From Marinobacter sp. NP-4(2019) (lineage in GTDB: Bacteria; Pseudomonadota; Gammaproteobacteria; Pseudomonadales; Oleiphilaceae), in assembly GCF_003994855.1 (NCBI RefSeq), contig NZ_CP034143.1, forward strand, positions 1 through 64,000: 64,000 bases of DNA. Reading direction: 5' to 3'. Under the pieces are notes generated by a model, which saw only the letters and a program-made list of their open reading frames with translations, was not told the origin of the DNA and made no database searches. The position numbers and the translations under genes were made by a program. Below are positions 52,607 through 60,232 of the stretch, in pieces (position 1 is the first letter of the stretch; each line of letters starts with the position of its first letter).

Positions 52607-54826
52607 ATGTTGCGCAAGTTCCACAGTTTACCGGGTTTGCTTGCAGGCGTGTTCCTGATCGTTCTCTCGGTCACGGGAGCTGTGTTGGCTTTGGCTCCGA
52701 CGCTGGATAGAGTGTCAGCGGTCATTCCGGCTTCCGGTGAAGTCAGTATTGCCGAGCTGGCAGACCGGGTCGTTGCTCACTATCCCGGGACTGAGCAGAT
52801 CGTGCGAGAGCCTTCTGGCAAGGTCATTGTCTATTACAGCCGTGACGGCCAGGCCGGTGCGGATCTGGTGAATCCGGTAACAGGTGAGGGCACCGCACCC
52901 TACGAACCTTCCGCATTTTTTGGCTGGGTCAAGGACCTGCACCGTGCGTTTATGCTGGATGATGCCGGTAGAGCGCTGGCCGGCGTATTAGCTGCTTTGA
53001 TGGTACTTCTGTGTCTTTCGGGAATATTGTTGATAGCCCGGCGTACCGGGGGTTGGAAGAATATACTAAGACCGCTTTCCGGCTCAGGCGGGAAACGAAT
53101 CCATGCCGAGCTGGCCCGGTTTGCCGTGCTCGGCCTACTGTTATCCGCACTGACCGGTAGCTATATGTCGGCACAGCGCTTTGGTTTGCTGCCGGAAGCG
53201 CCTGACACAGGGCCAGGGTTTCCGGCTGAGGTCTCGGGCGGGCAACCATCGCCTGTGGGCACCTTAAAAGCGCTAGGCAATTTCGATCTTGGCGAACTCC
53301 GGGAACTGGTGTTTCCCTATCCCGGTGATCCGCAGGACGTCTATTCGCTGTCAACCGCCGGCGGCTCCGGATTCGTGGACCAGGCTACGGGCGAGTTGCT
53401 GCAGTTCCAGCCGCGCTCTGACAGCGGCGTATTGCAGGACTGGATTGTACGTTTGCACACCGGTGAAGGCCTATGGTGGCTTGGCCTGATTCTTGGCGCT
53501 GCGGCACTGACTGTGCCAGCTCTCTCGATAACAGGTGCAACCATCTGGTGGCAGCGTCGCCGGTCTTCAGGGCAGCTTCCTGACAACGCCGATGCCGCTC
53601 AGGCGGATACAATTATTCTGGTCGGCTCCGAAGGTAATGCCACCTGGGGATTTGCCCAGGAACTCCATAGCAGCCTGAATAAGGCCGGTTTCCGCGTGCA
53701 TTGCAGCGAGATGAATGCCCTGGCTAAGCAGTATCCGCAGGCTTCCAGGCTGTTCGTGCTGACTTCGACATACGGTGATGGTGATGCACCCGCATCGGCC
53801 CGGCAGTTTATGGCCAGGCTCAAAGAATTCCGGGCTGAGAAGAACCTGCGATACACGGTACTGGGTTTTGGTGACCGGCAGTTTCCGAACTTCTGTCAGT
53901 TTGCCTTGTCGGTGGATGCTGCGCTCGCCGGTAAAGGCGTCAGCCGTTTGCACGCCATTGAACTGATTGATCGGTGTTCTGCCTCGCAATTCAGTGAGTG
54001 GGGAAACCGGGTTGGTGAGGTTATCGGTACTCCGCTTTTCTTGAACTACTGTGCATTGCAGCCAGCAACGGTCAAACTGGAACTGGTAGAAAGGGCGGAT
54101 TACGGGATTGCGGTTCAGGCGCCCACCAGTATCTTCCGGTTCAAACCGGCGGAGCAGGGCGGATGGCTAACGGCTTCTCCAAGAAGATTTAAAGCGCTGC
54201 CACCGTTCGAGGCGGGAGACCTTTTGGGGGTTATTCCCCCACACGGTCAACCCCCGCGGTTCTACTCGCTCGCGTCCTCGGCAAATGACGAAATTGTTGA
54301 GATATGCGTCCGTAAGCAGGCCGGCGGTCTTTGCTCCGGTTATTTGCATGACCTCAAGCCGGGTGATTGTATCGATGGCTTCATCCGCCCCAATCCAGGC
54401 TTTCGGCCAGCTACCGGTAACCGACCAGTGATTCTTGTTGGTGCAGGTGCCGGGATTGGTCCGTTAACCGGTTTCATCAGAAACAATACCAGTTGCAACC
54501 CTATGTATCTGTACTGGGGCGGTCGCGATGCCAGGTCAGATTTTCTCTACCAACCTGAGCTTGGGCGCTATCTTGAGGATCATCGACTGAGCGGGCTGAA
54601 CACAGCCTTCTCAAGAACAGACGAGCGCGCCTACGTGCAGGATAAGCTCAAACAGGATGAATTAGCCGTGCGACAGATGGTTAACACCGGTGCGCAGATA
54701 CTGGTCTGTGGTGGCCGGGATATGGCGGCGGCTGTGCGGCAGGTTATAGAAGACATTCTCAAACCCTTGCACATCGATATTGAAACTCTGAGAGGCCAGG
54801 GACGTTATCTTGAAGATGTATATTGA
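52607..54826 (+). CDS. PepSY transmembrane - flavodoxin - FAD/NADPH reductase fusion
   Basis: In this 739-residue protein residues 1-320 are a PepSY-associated membrane region with about four helices (LRKFHSLPGLLAGVFLIVLS; MVLLCLSGILLI; ALTVPALSITGATIWW). Residues about 330-470 are a flavodoxin (LVGSEGNATWGFAQEL, LTSTYGDGDAPASA). Residues about 490-739 are a CysJ-like reductase (RFYSLAS for FAD, GLCSGYL, VGAGAGIGPLTGFI and CGGRDMAAAV for NADPH, ending GRYLEDVY). It takes electrons from NADPH through FAD and FMN to the periplasm, probably to the flavinylated DUF2271 protein. It lies 22 bases after that gene. Confidence 0.9.
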   Translation: MLRKFHSLPGLLAGVFLIVLSVTGAVLALAPTLDRVSAVIPASGEVSIAELADRVVAHYPGTEQIVREPSGKVIVYYSRDGQAGADLVNPVTGEGTAPYEPSAFFGWVKDLHRAFMLDDAGRALAGVLAALMVLLCLSGILLIARRTGGWKNILRPLSGSGGKRIHAELARFAVLGLLLSALTGSYMSAQRFGLLPEAPDTGPGFPAEVSGGQPSPVGTLKALGNFDLGELRELVFPYPGDPQDVYSLSTAGGSGFVDQATGELLQFQPRSDSGVLQDWIVRLHTGEGLWWLGLILGAAALTVPALSITGATIWWQRRRSSGQLPDNADAAQADTIILVGSEGNATWGFAQELHSSLNKAGFRVHCSEMNALAKQYPQASRLFVLTSTYGDGDAPASARQFMARLKEFRAEKNLRYTVLGFGDRQFPNFCQFALSVDAALAGKGVSRLHAIELIDRCSASQFSEWGNRVGEVIGTPLFLNYCALQPATVKLELVERADYGIAVQAPTSIFRFKPAEQGGWLTASPRRFKALPPFEAGDLLGVIPPHGQPPRFYSLASSANDEIVEICVRKQAGGLCSGYLHDLKPGDCIDGFIRPNPGFRPATGNRPVILVGAGAGIGPLTGFIRNNTSCNPMYLYWGGRDARSDFLYQPELGRYLEDHRLSGLNTAFSRTDERAYVQDKLKQDELAVRQMVNTGAQILVCGGRDMAAAVRQVIEDILKPLHIDIETLRGQGRYLEDVY

Positions 54827-54901
54827 CAGATAAAGTGACAAGGTCGAACTGAGCCTATAATCCCAAAGCACCAAATCGCGTCCTGAACAGGAAGCTGAAA
54901 G

Positions 54902-55654
54902 ATGCCATCCACAGAAAATGAAAGACTGCTCAGCGAGCACCAGCCTAATGCCGTTCGTGCACGGCTTGCTGGTCCCGTTAAGGCCTCGACGCTACCAGAT
55001 GCTGTGCTTGGCGGCATCGATGGCTGCGTTACAACGTTTGCGGTTGTATCGGGTGCGTTCGGCGCAGGTTTCTCGCCACAGGTTGCGTTGGTACTCGGCT
55101 TTGCAAACCTGATTGCAGACGGCTTCAGCATGGCGGTAAGTAATTACGAAGCGGGCCAGGCGCAGTTGAATCAGATCAAATTTGCTGAACGCACAGAACG
55201 TGAACATATCCGTGCTGTGCCAGAAGGTGAACGTGAGGAAATTCGCCAGCTGTTTCAGGCGAAGGGATTCGACGGCGAATTGCTGGAGCAAGTAGTGGAG
55301 GCTATCAGTCGTAATCCCGATGTGTGGGTAGCAACCATGTTGCGAGAAGAGTACGGACTCTCGGGTGCCGGACTCAGCCCACGCCGAGCCGCGTTGACTA
55401 CCTTCGCCGCATTTTTGTCGGTTGGTGCTTTACCTTTACTGCCTTATGCCATCCCGGGTATGGAGAGTCAGATTCAGTTCCTGACGAGTCTTGGTTTGGC
55501 AGGCGTCGTCTTCTTGGGTATCGGAATGCTTAAAAGTATCGTCTATGGCTTACCAGCAATGCGATCAGGACTCCGGACTTTGATCATGGGTACGGCCGCA
55601 GCGGGGCTGGCGTTTGCTACTGGGCATTTTGCGCAGGGGTTATTGGGGGGTTAG
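54902..55654 (+). CDS. VIT1/CCC1-family iron or manganese transporter
   Basis: This 250-residue member of the VIT1/CCC1 family has TM1-2 with DAVLGGIDGCVTTFAVVSGAFGAG and ANLIADGFSMAVSNYE. A cytosolic metal-binding hinge follows (EHIRAVPEGEREEIRQLFQAKGF), then three C-terminal helices. Such proteins move ferrous iron or manganese out of the cytosol. Location next to the redox genes suggests metal handling linked to reduction. GGAAGCTGAAAG precedes the ATG. It is the last intact gene of the transposon, 250 bases before the right end. Confidence 0.9.
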   Translation: MPSTENERLLSEHQPNAVRARLAGPVKASTLPDAVLGGIDGCVTTFAVVSGAFGAGFSPQVALVLGFANLIADGFSMAVSNYEAGQAQLNQIKFAERTEREHIRAVPEGEREEIRQLFQAKGFDGELLEQVVEAISRNPDVWVATMLREEYGLSGAGLSPRRAALTTFAAFLSVGALPLLPYAIPGMESQIQFLTSLGLAGVVFLGIGMLKSIVYGLPAMRSGLRTLIMGTAAAGLAFATGHFAQGLLGG

Positions 55655-55905
55655 TTCTTCAGCGGTGAATAGACAATTTAACATAATATTCCCCTAAGAG
55701 CTGATATTCATTCGCGTACCCGCTATTGGAATTAACGGCGGATTTCTCGCTCTGTTCGCCCAATGAGTGTAGTTGCAGAATTGAATTTTTAAAGCACAAC
55801 TCATGCTGAAATGAAAATTATTTAGCAAGGGCCAGTCGTCGACTAATTACTGCGCAACTTTATGAATTGTGGAAAAAATGGTGTCGATATCATTGATGCC
55901 AAAGG

Positions 55906-55943
55906 CTTAGCGTACAATTTTTTCCGTTTCGTGAACTGACCCC
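55906..55943 (-). repeat. Right 38-bp inverted repeat of the Tn3-family element
   Basis: Read on the minus strand it begins GGGGTCAGTTCACGAAACGG and ends TACGCTAAG, matching the left end at 36 of 38 bases. The AATGA duplication follows directly outside. Confidence 0.93.
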
Positions 55944-55948
55944 AATGA
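55944..55948. repeat. Target site duplication AATGA, right copy
   Basis: Identical to 39896-39900 at the left end; the csrA reading frame continues immediately after it. Confidence 0.92.
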
Positions 55949-56159
55949 GTCCATCATCATTGGAGAGGACATCGAAGTGACCGTAACCCTGATCGATACC
56001 AACCGAATCAGACTGATGATAGAGGCCCCCTCCCATGTTCCAGTGCATCGTAAAGAGGTGTTTCTGCGATTGAAGCAGGAGGAGTTACAAAAATCGGGGC
56101 CGGACTCACTCACATATCGAGGGAAAAATCTTCTGCGTAAAATCGGCTTTTCTAAGTGA
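55949..56159 (+). pseudogene. csrA: 3' part of plasmid csrA, split by transposon
   Basis: Codons for SIIIGEDIEVTVTLID, TNRIRLMIEAPSHVPVHRKE and VFLRLKQEELQK follow the right target duplication. The core CsrA strands and the RNA-contact VHRKEV (Arg equivalent to Arg44 of E. coli CsrA) are intact. The tail is longer than in E. coli (80 residues in the rejoined protein against 61). Without the 5' part at 39869 it lacks its start; an internal GTG at 55977 gives only a fragment missing the first RNA-binding strand. Confidence 0.88.
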
Positions 56160-56164
56160 TCATC

Positions 56165-57307
56165 CTACCGGTTTTCATCATGCCCAATCTTACTAGGTTG
56201 ACCGTGACCTTTATCTTTGTTTGATTGTTCTACACTCAGTCGCTGATTGTTGTCCATAAAGATCGAAGGCAGACTCTCTTTTGAGTCTACGTATTTTCTG
56301 GCCGACCGGACATCTCGCCAGCCGACCCAATGCATTAATTGGGACCACGACGCGCCCTGATCAATCAACCAATCTGAGACGCCACGACGCATCGAATGCG
56401 AACTGAAATGTTCCGGAATGTGCGCTCCATTCTCGCGCGCCTCGTCAAAAACCCTCTTCAAAATTTTATTGATGGAATTCGAGTTAAGGCCATCAGACCA
56501 AACCGCCCCCCAGCGGTCGACTTTACTGAACAAGAACTGGTCTTTAATTGTTTCAGAGCCGATATCGAGTCCCCCAAATCTGTCCTCGATCCACTCGGAA
56601 ATTGCGTAAATAGGGCATAGTTCCGATAAAGCAACAAGCGTTACCTCTCGCCCCGAACTGCTGCGGTCGGCCTTTGAGGTGGGAATCATCACCGTCAATT
56701 TTGGCGGATGACTTCTCCAATCAAAAGTCAGGTGGGAAAGCCGTATATTCACCAATTCGCTCCCTCGAAGACCAAACCAAAATGCCGTGAGTAGCATGGC
56801 CCTGTCCCGCGAATAACGGCGCCACTCCCGATTAGCCGCACCTTCTTGACGATTTCTTTTATCCGCAAGAAAGCTCACGGTTTCCCTGAGGGTGTCTAAA
56901 GGCAGAGCATTCGCCTGTTTCTGGCTGGCATTATGGAATTTCCGAATTCCTCGCATGGTTTCTAGAACGAGTTTGCTCTTGTTCGGGTTAGAGCCGGTCA
57001 TCTCTTCGTGCCACTTGCCAATCAATGAGCGGCGCTGTTCCAACGTCGCCACTTTCAGTGTCCCGGCATAATGACTCAGATAAAGAGACAGATCATGTGG
57101 CGTGCAAGGGAAGGGGCCTTTATACACTTCCCGATAATGCTTAATCGCGTTAGCGGTGGCGAGCTCGGTGTTGGTGCTCCGCGCAGCTTCTAGGTATTTA
57201 GTGAGTTTTGACTGGTCTGGGTGCCCTGGAGAGTGGGACAAGCTCTCATCTTCGAGGCCCCGTTTACGCTCATTACCCTGGCTTTCGTAGGATCCATTTC
57301 TGGTCAT
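56165..57307 (-). CDS. Tyrosine recombinase (phage-type integrase)
   Basis: In this 380-residue protein a SAM-like core-binding domain (about residues 30-120) is followed by the catalytic domain. Visible residues are the first Arg in FGLRGSELVN, the SHSMRRG box (H-x-x-R), the HWVGWRD box and the nucleophilic Tyr in SARKYVDSKE. The ATG at 57307 (MTRNGSYES) is chosen; the frame is open to 57454, but the extra part looks non-coding. It converges on csrA with 5 bases between them. It may resolve plasmid multimers or integrate an element. No att sites were identified. Confidence 0.9.
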   Translation of the reverse strand: MTRNGSYESQGNERKRGLEDESLSHSPGHPDQSKLTKYLEAARSTNTELATANAIKHYREVYKGPFPCTPHDLSLYLSHYAGTLKVATLEQRRSLIGKWHEEMTGSNPNKSKLVLETMRGIRKFHNASQKQANALPLDTLRETVSFLADKRNRQEGAANREWRRYSRDRAMLLTAFWFGLRGSELVNIRLSHLTFDWRSHPPKLTVMIPTSKADRSSSGREVTLVALSELCPIYAISEWIEDRFGGLDIGSETIKDQFLFSKVDRWGAVWSDGLNSNSINKILKRVFDEARENGAHIPEHFSSHSMRRGVSDWLIDQGASWSQLMHWVGWRDVRSARKYVDSKESLPSIFMDNNQRLSVEQSNKDKGHGQPSKIGHDENR

Positions 57308-57362
57308 TTCACTGGCTCCCGCTGCGCTTACTTGTCCGCAAGTGAATTTCAATTTGTAACAT

Positions 57363-57767
57363 TCAGAAGGCCCGACACAGGCCGCCACTCTGATGAGGGA
57401 GTTGCACCAGATTGGCCCGAAAATCCCAATGTCCGTAACCGGTCCTTGCATCAACGAAAACCTGCCTTTTACGGTCTTCCGGGAGATCCAAGAACAGAGG
57501 TTTTGGATCTAGCGTTCCGGCTAAGGTGTGCCAATGATCAGTGTTACGAAGCCGATACCTGGCTGCTGTGTACATGGTCAGAAATAACTCCTCCGCATGT
57601 GCAGCCGGAGCGGTCTCAATGAGCAGTTCCGGAAACCCAATTTTATCAAAACCCACCGTATAGCTGAGACCATCTACATGCCGGACGTGTAAACCAAAAC
57701 GTCTAATGGTCGCGCGAATAGCATTCGCATGCTGTTCCAATCCGTTCTCGAAGCAAGTTAATTCCAT
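57363..57767 (-). CDS. DUF4262-family protein
   Basis: This 134-residue protein from the ATG at 57767 (GGAGAG six bases upstream) has the pattern of DUF4262: HANAIRATIRRFGLHVRHVDG, then YTVGFDKIGFPELLIE and a C-terminal GHWDFRANLVQLPH. Function unknown; members occur on many plasmids and phages. It lies 55 bases upstream of the integrase gene on the same strand. Confidence 0.7.
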   Translation of the reverse strand: MELTCFENGLEQHANAIRATIRRFGLHVRHVDGLSYTVGFDKIGFPELLIETAPAAHAEELFLTMYTAARYRLRNTDHWHTLAGTLDPKPLFLDLPEDRKRQVFVDARTGYGHWDFRANLVQLPHQSGGLCRAF

Positions 57768-57800
57768 CAGCAGCTCTCCATTGACTGTATCAATATCCAC

Positions 57801-58220
57801 CGTACCCCAGTAATCAGAACCGACAAGGTACCCCGCTGAATGTCATACAGCTTGGCATCTAGCTCAGTCAGTTTCTTCATTGCTGTGTAACCAGGTGCCA
57901 GGGATATTCGAACTGCTCTTTACCTGCCTGCTTCATTTCATCGTGGTTTCGGATGACCCGATCCCAAAAACCAAGACTTAGCCACCCTACTCTCCCAGTA
58001 TAGCATCAAGATGCGATAACCTTCTATTATCGAATCTTGATTTTTAACATAAAAAGAGGCCTTTTTCTTATTTCGTGTTTCTTTTCGTTCGTTTCGTTAT
58101 ACTATTCGTAGCAATGCCCAAAGATGAATGCCGGAAATTCGAAGAGCGCTAGGGATCAAACTCTGAAAAGTCACTAATTCATTGTTTTTGATCATTTTTT
58201 CTGTGTGGAGACTTACTGTC
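57801..58220. other. Spacer upstream of kfrA
   Basis: No gene was seen. It contains the large inverted repeat at 58005-58041, an AT-rich tract, and a TATACT hexamer near 58097 preceded by T-rich sequence that could serve as the kfrA promoter. Confidence 0.45.
58005..58041. promoter_or_regulatory. 15-bp near-perfect inverted repeat upstream of kfrA
   Basis: ATCAAGATGCGATAA and TTATCGAATCTTGAT are mirror images at 14 of 15 positions with a seven-base spacer. KfrA proteins repress their own promoter, so this is a good operator candidate, though it lies 180 bases upstream of the start. Confidence 0.6.
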
Positions 58221-59261
58221 ATGCCTAGACCAGCCAAAATCACTGAATCAGCCGTCGAATCAGCTGTGGCTGAGCTAAAAAGCACCCATACACCAGTCAA
58301 CCCTTACCAGGTCCGCAAAATTCTTGGTGAAGGATCCATCGCCAAAATCGGTTACTTCCTGAAAGCTCTGGGACATACGACGGACTACAGCGCCGAAAAA
58401 GACGACCCCCTTACACTGAAGCTGGTCAACATGCTCAGGCCGGTTGCCCTTGAGCTGGATGAGCAGTCCAAAGAACGAATTCGACAAGCAACCCAACAGC
58501 TCAATACCGAGCTAGAAGAAAAAGCTACTCTGGTAAGCAGTTTGGAGCGCCAGCTCGGGGACAAGCAGTCAGTAATCGACGAGTTTGAAGCAAAGTTAGA
58601 AAAAGCTATTGCGGAGAGGGATCTCAGTCGCGATAAGAGTCAAAAACTTGAAGTAGAGCTCGCCAGACTTGAGGAGAAAGTGATCCAACAAGCTGAGCAA
58701 TTAGAAGCCGCAAAATCAGTAATACAGCAGAAGGAATCTGAAACGGCCGAAGCTCGCAACGAAATGAGAATCATCATTAAAGACAACAACATCGCGCGCC
58801 AGGCTATGCAGGAGAATCACGAGGCGGAAATCAAGATATACAAAGAAGAGCTGGATAAACGCAGTGAAGATTACAGTGCCCTTTCAGCAGAACTGGAAGC
58901 AGCCCGTTCAAGCAGCGAATCTCTACAGGAAAAGATACGTCAGCAAGTAATCGAAAAAGAAGCCGCCAATGGCGAAGTTGAAAGCTTGAAGTCCGAAGTC
59001 GTCAATAGGGAGCAGCAGATAGCATCCCTCAGAGAGCAAGTTAAGAAGGTCGAGCAACGTCTCTCTAAAGAACGCGATTCGCACCAGCTCGAAAAACAAG
59101 AATCCCAACAAGAGCTTTCTGCAATCAAGGCTCGTAACGTATCGCTGTCCAACGACAATACACGGCTAGAGAATGATTGCGCCTTTCTTCGGTCTTTGAT
59201 TGAGAAGTTTCAGATCTCTAGTGATCAGACCAAAGACACTTCAGAAGACAGACGACCATAG
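58221..59261 (+). CDS. kfrA: KfrA-like plasmid DNA-binding coiled-coil protein
   Basis: This 346-residue protein has an N-terminal KfrA DNA-binding domain (PRPAKITESAVESAVAELKS, VNPYQVRKILGEGSIAKIGYFLKAL), followed by about 230 residues of heptad-rich coiled coil (KLEVELARLEEKVIQQAEQL and so on). This is the hallmark of KfrA, an alpha-helical plasmid regulator and possible nucleoid or partition helper of IncP and other broad-host-range plasmids. The ATG at 58221 (MPRPAKI) is preferred to 58182. It is strong evidence for a plasmid backbone. Confidence 0.88.
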   Translation: MPRPAKITESAVESAVAELKSTHTPVNPYQVRKILGEGSIAKIGYFLKALGHTTDYSAEKDDPLTLKLVNMLRPVALELDEQSKERIRQATQQLNTELEEKATLVSSLERQLGDKQSVIDEFEAKLEKAIAERDLSRDKSQKLEVELARLEEKVIQQAEQLEAAKSVIQQKESETAEARNEMRIIIKDNNIARQAMQENHEAEIKIYKEELDKRSEDYSALSAELEAARSSSESLQEKIRQQVIEKEAANGEVESLKSEVVNREQQIASLREQVKKVEQRLSKERDSHQLEKQESQQELSAIKARNVSLSNDNTRLENDCAFLRSLIEKFQISSDQTKDTSEDRRP

Positions 59262-59331
59262 CCGGTAGAGCACACATCAGCGGGTAAATAAAACGCACCT
59301 TACCTTAGAACTGCTCCTAGACTTCAATACA

Positions 59332-59361
59332 CCGGAGTGATCTCAGACCATGACACTCCGG
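59332..59361. terminator. Inverted repeat between convergent genes
   Basis: CCGGAGTG, 14-base loop, CACTCCGG lies between the ends of kfrA and the convergent gene at 59406. It may end transcription from one or both sides; no clear T run follows. Confidence 0.4.
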
Positions 59362-59405
59362 GCCTCCACAACTACTTTGTAAGCGCCCTTTTAGAATCGG
59401 TTCTT

Positions 59406-59978
59406 TCACTCTAAATTTCTGAGCTGGTCTCGAATAATTGCTCTGATGTAGCTATTGGGACAGTTGGTTTGGTAAGGATCCGTAAAGTCATTGACGAACG
59501 CATTCGTTATCTGGCTGATCCGATCCAGTTCGTCTGTTGAGAGATCGTTGAATAATTCTCCACTTTCCTCATGAATCAGAGACATTACAACATAGGCAGC
59601 TTTCTCTCGCTTCACCTTCGCTTGACTATCCAGGGTATTGAGCTCTTCCTGTGAGATGGCTGACTGGAATGGGTAAAAACCGCCGACTTTCCACCAGGTT
59701 TTCAGGTGTTTTTCGTCAAAATTGATCGGATATTTCTTTTTAAGTGCATCAAGAACGAGACCGATCTTCCTCATCGGTGGCGCATTCTCGGAAAACCAAC
59801 CACGGACAGCGCCATAGGAAAGGTCTCCAAAATGCTCTGGGCTTGCTTGAACCAGATAGTTATGGAGATCAGTGATTTTCCCTCGATTTTTTTCGAAGCC
59901 AATCTGAGCGAGAAGATGTTCCAAGCGCGATCCAGGGGTCTGGAACTGCTCGGCGTTGTCCTTTTCCATGACGACCAT
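59406..59978 (-). CDS. Hypothetical plasmid protein, possible helix-turn-helix regulator
   Basis: A protein of up to 190 residues whose first half (SRLEHLLAQIGFEKNRGKITDLHNYLVQ and YGAVRGWFSENAPPMRKI) reads like a Cro/CI-type helix-turn-helix segment. The second half is helical. It lies between kfrA and the relaxase gene on the relaxase strand. Start either 59978 or the ATG at 59969. A regulator of plasmid transfer or copy number is plausible but unproven. Confidence 0.6.
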   Translation of the reverse strand: MVVMEKDNAEQFQTPGSRLEHLLAQIGFEKNRGKITDLHNYLVQASPEHFGDLSYGAVRGWFSENAPPMRKIGLVLDALKKKYPINFDEKHLKTWWKVGGFYPFQSAISQEELNTLDSQAKVKREKAAYVVMSLIHEESGELFNDLSTDELDRISQITNAFVNDFTDPYQTNCPNSYIRAIIRDQLRNLE

Positions 59979-60232
59979 TATAAGATTCGTTCTTGTTGCC
60001 TTGGCCGGTTACAGTCCAGCGCTAATTCTCGATATTAGTGATTAGTGTCGCGGGTCGTAAAAATATGACATTGAAAACAATACGCCAGAATTTTTCGTCA
60101 GTCCATCATGGAAAGTGGTTAATCCAATCTTTGGGAGCTAGTTTCCGGCACCTATACGAACTACACCCAGCGATCGCTACTATTCTCCCCTCCCCTCCCC
60201 TCAGCACACGATGGCCAAATGCAAGCCCCCCA

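Larger units (their letters stand above)
39901..55943. mobile_element. Tn3-family transposon, 16,043 bp, with phosphite and flavin-redox cargo
   Basis: The element is bounded by 38-bp inverted repeats (36 of 38 identical, starting GGGG and ending TAAG inward) and flanked by AATGA duplications. It sits in a plasmid csrA gene whose two halves rejoin in frame when it is removed. Content from left: 3' relic of the Tn3 transposase, IS3 relic, ptxABCDE, group II intron reverse transcriptase relic, DUF6448 gene, AraC-kinase-response regulator operon, flavin-based redox genes and a VIT1-type transporter. No complete tnpA or resolvase lies inside, so it now needs help from a related transposon. The tnpA loss may have come after insertion. 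Confidence 0.92.
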
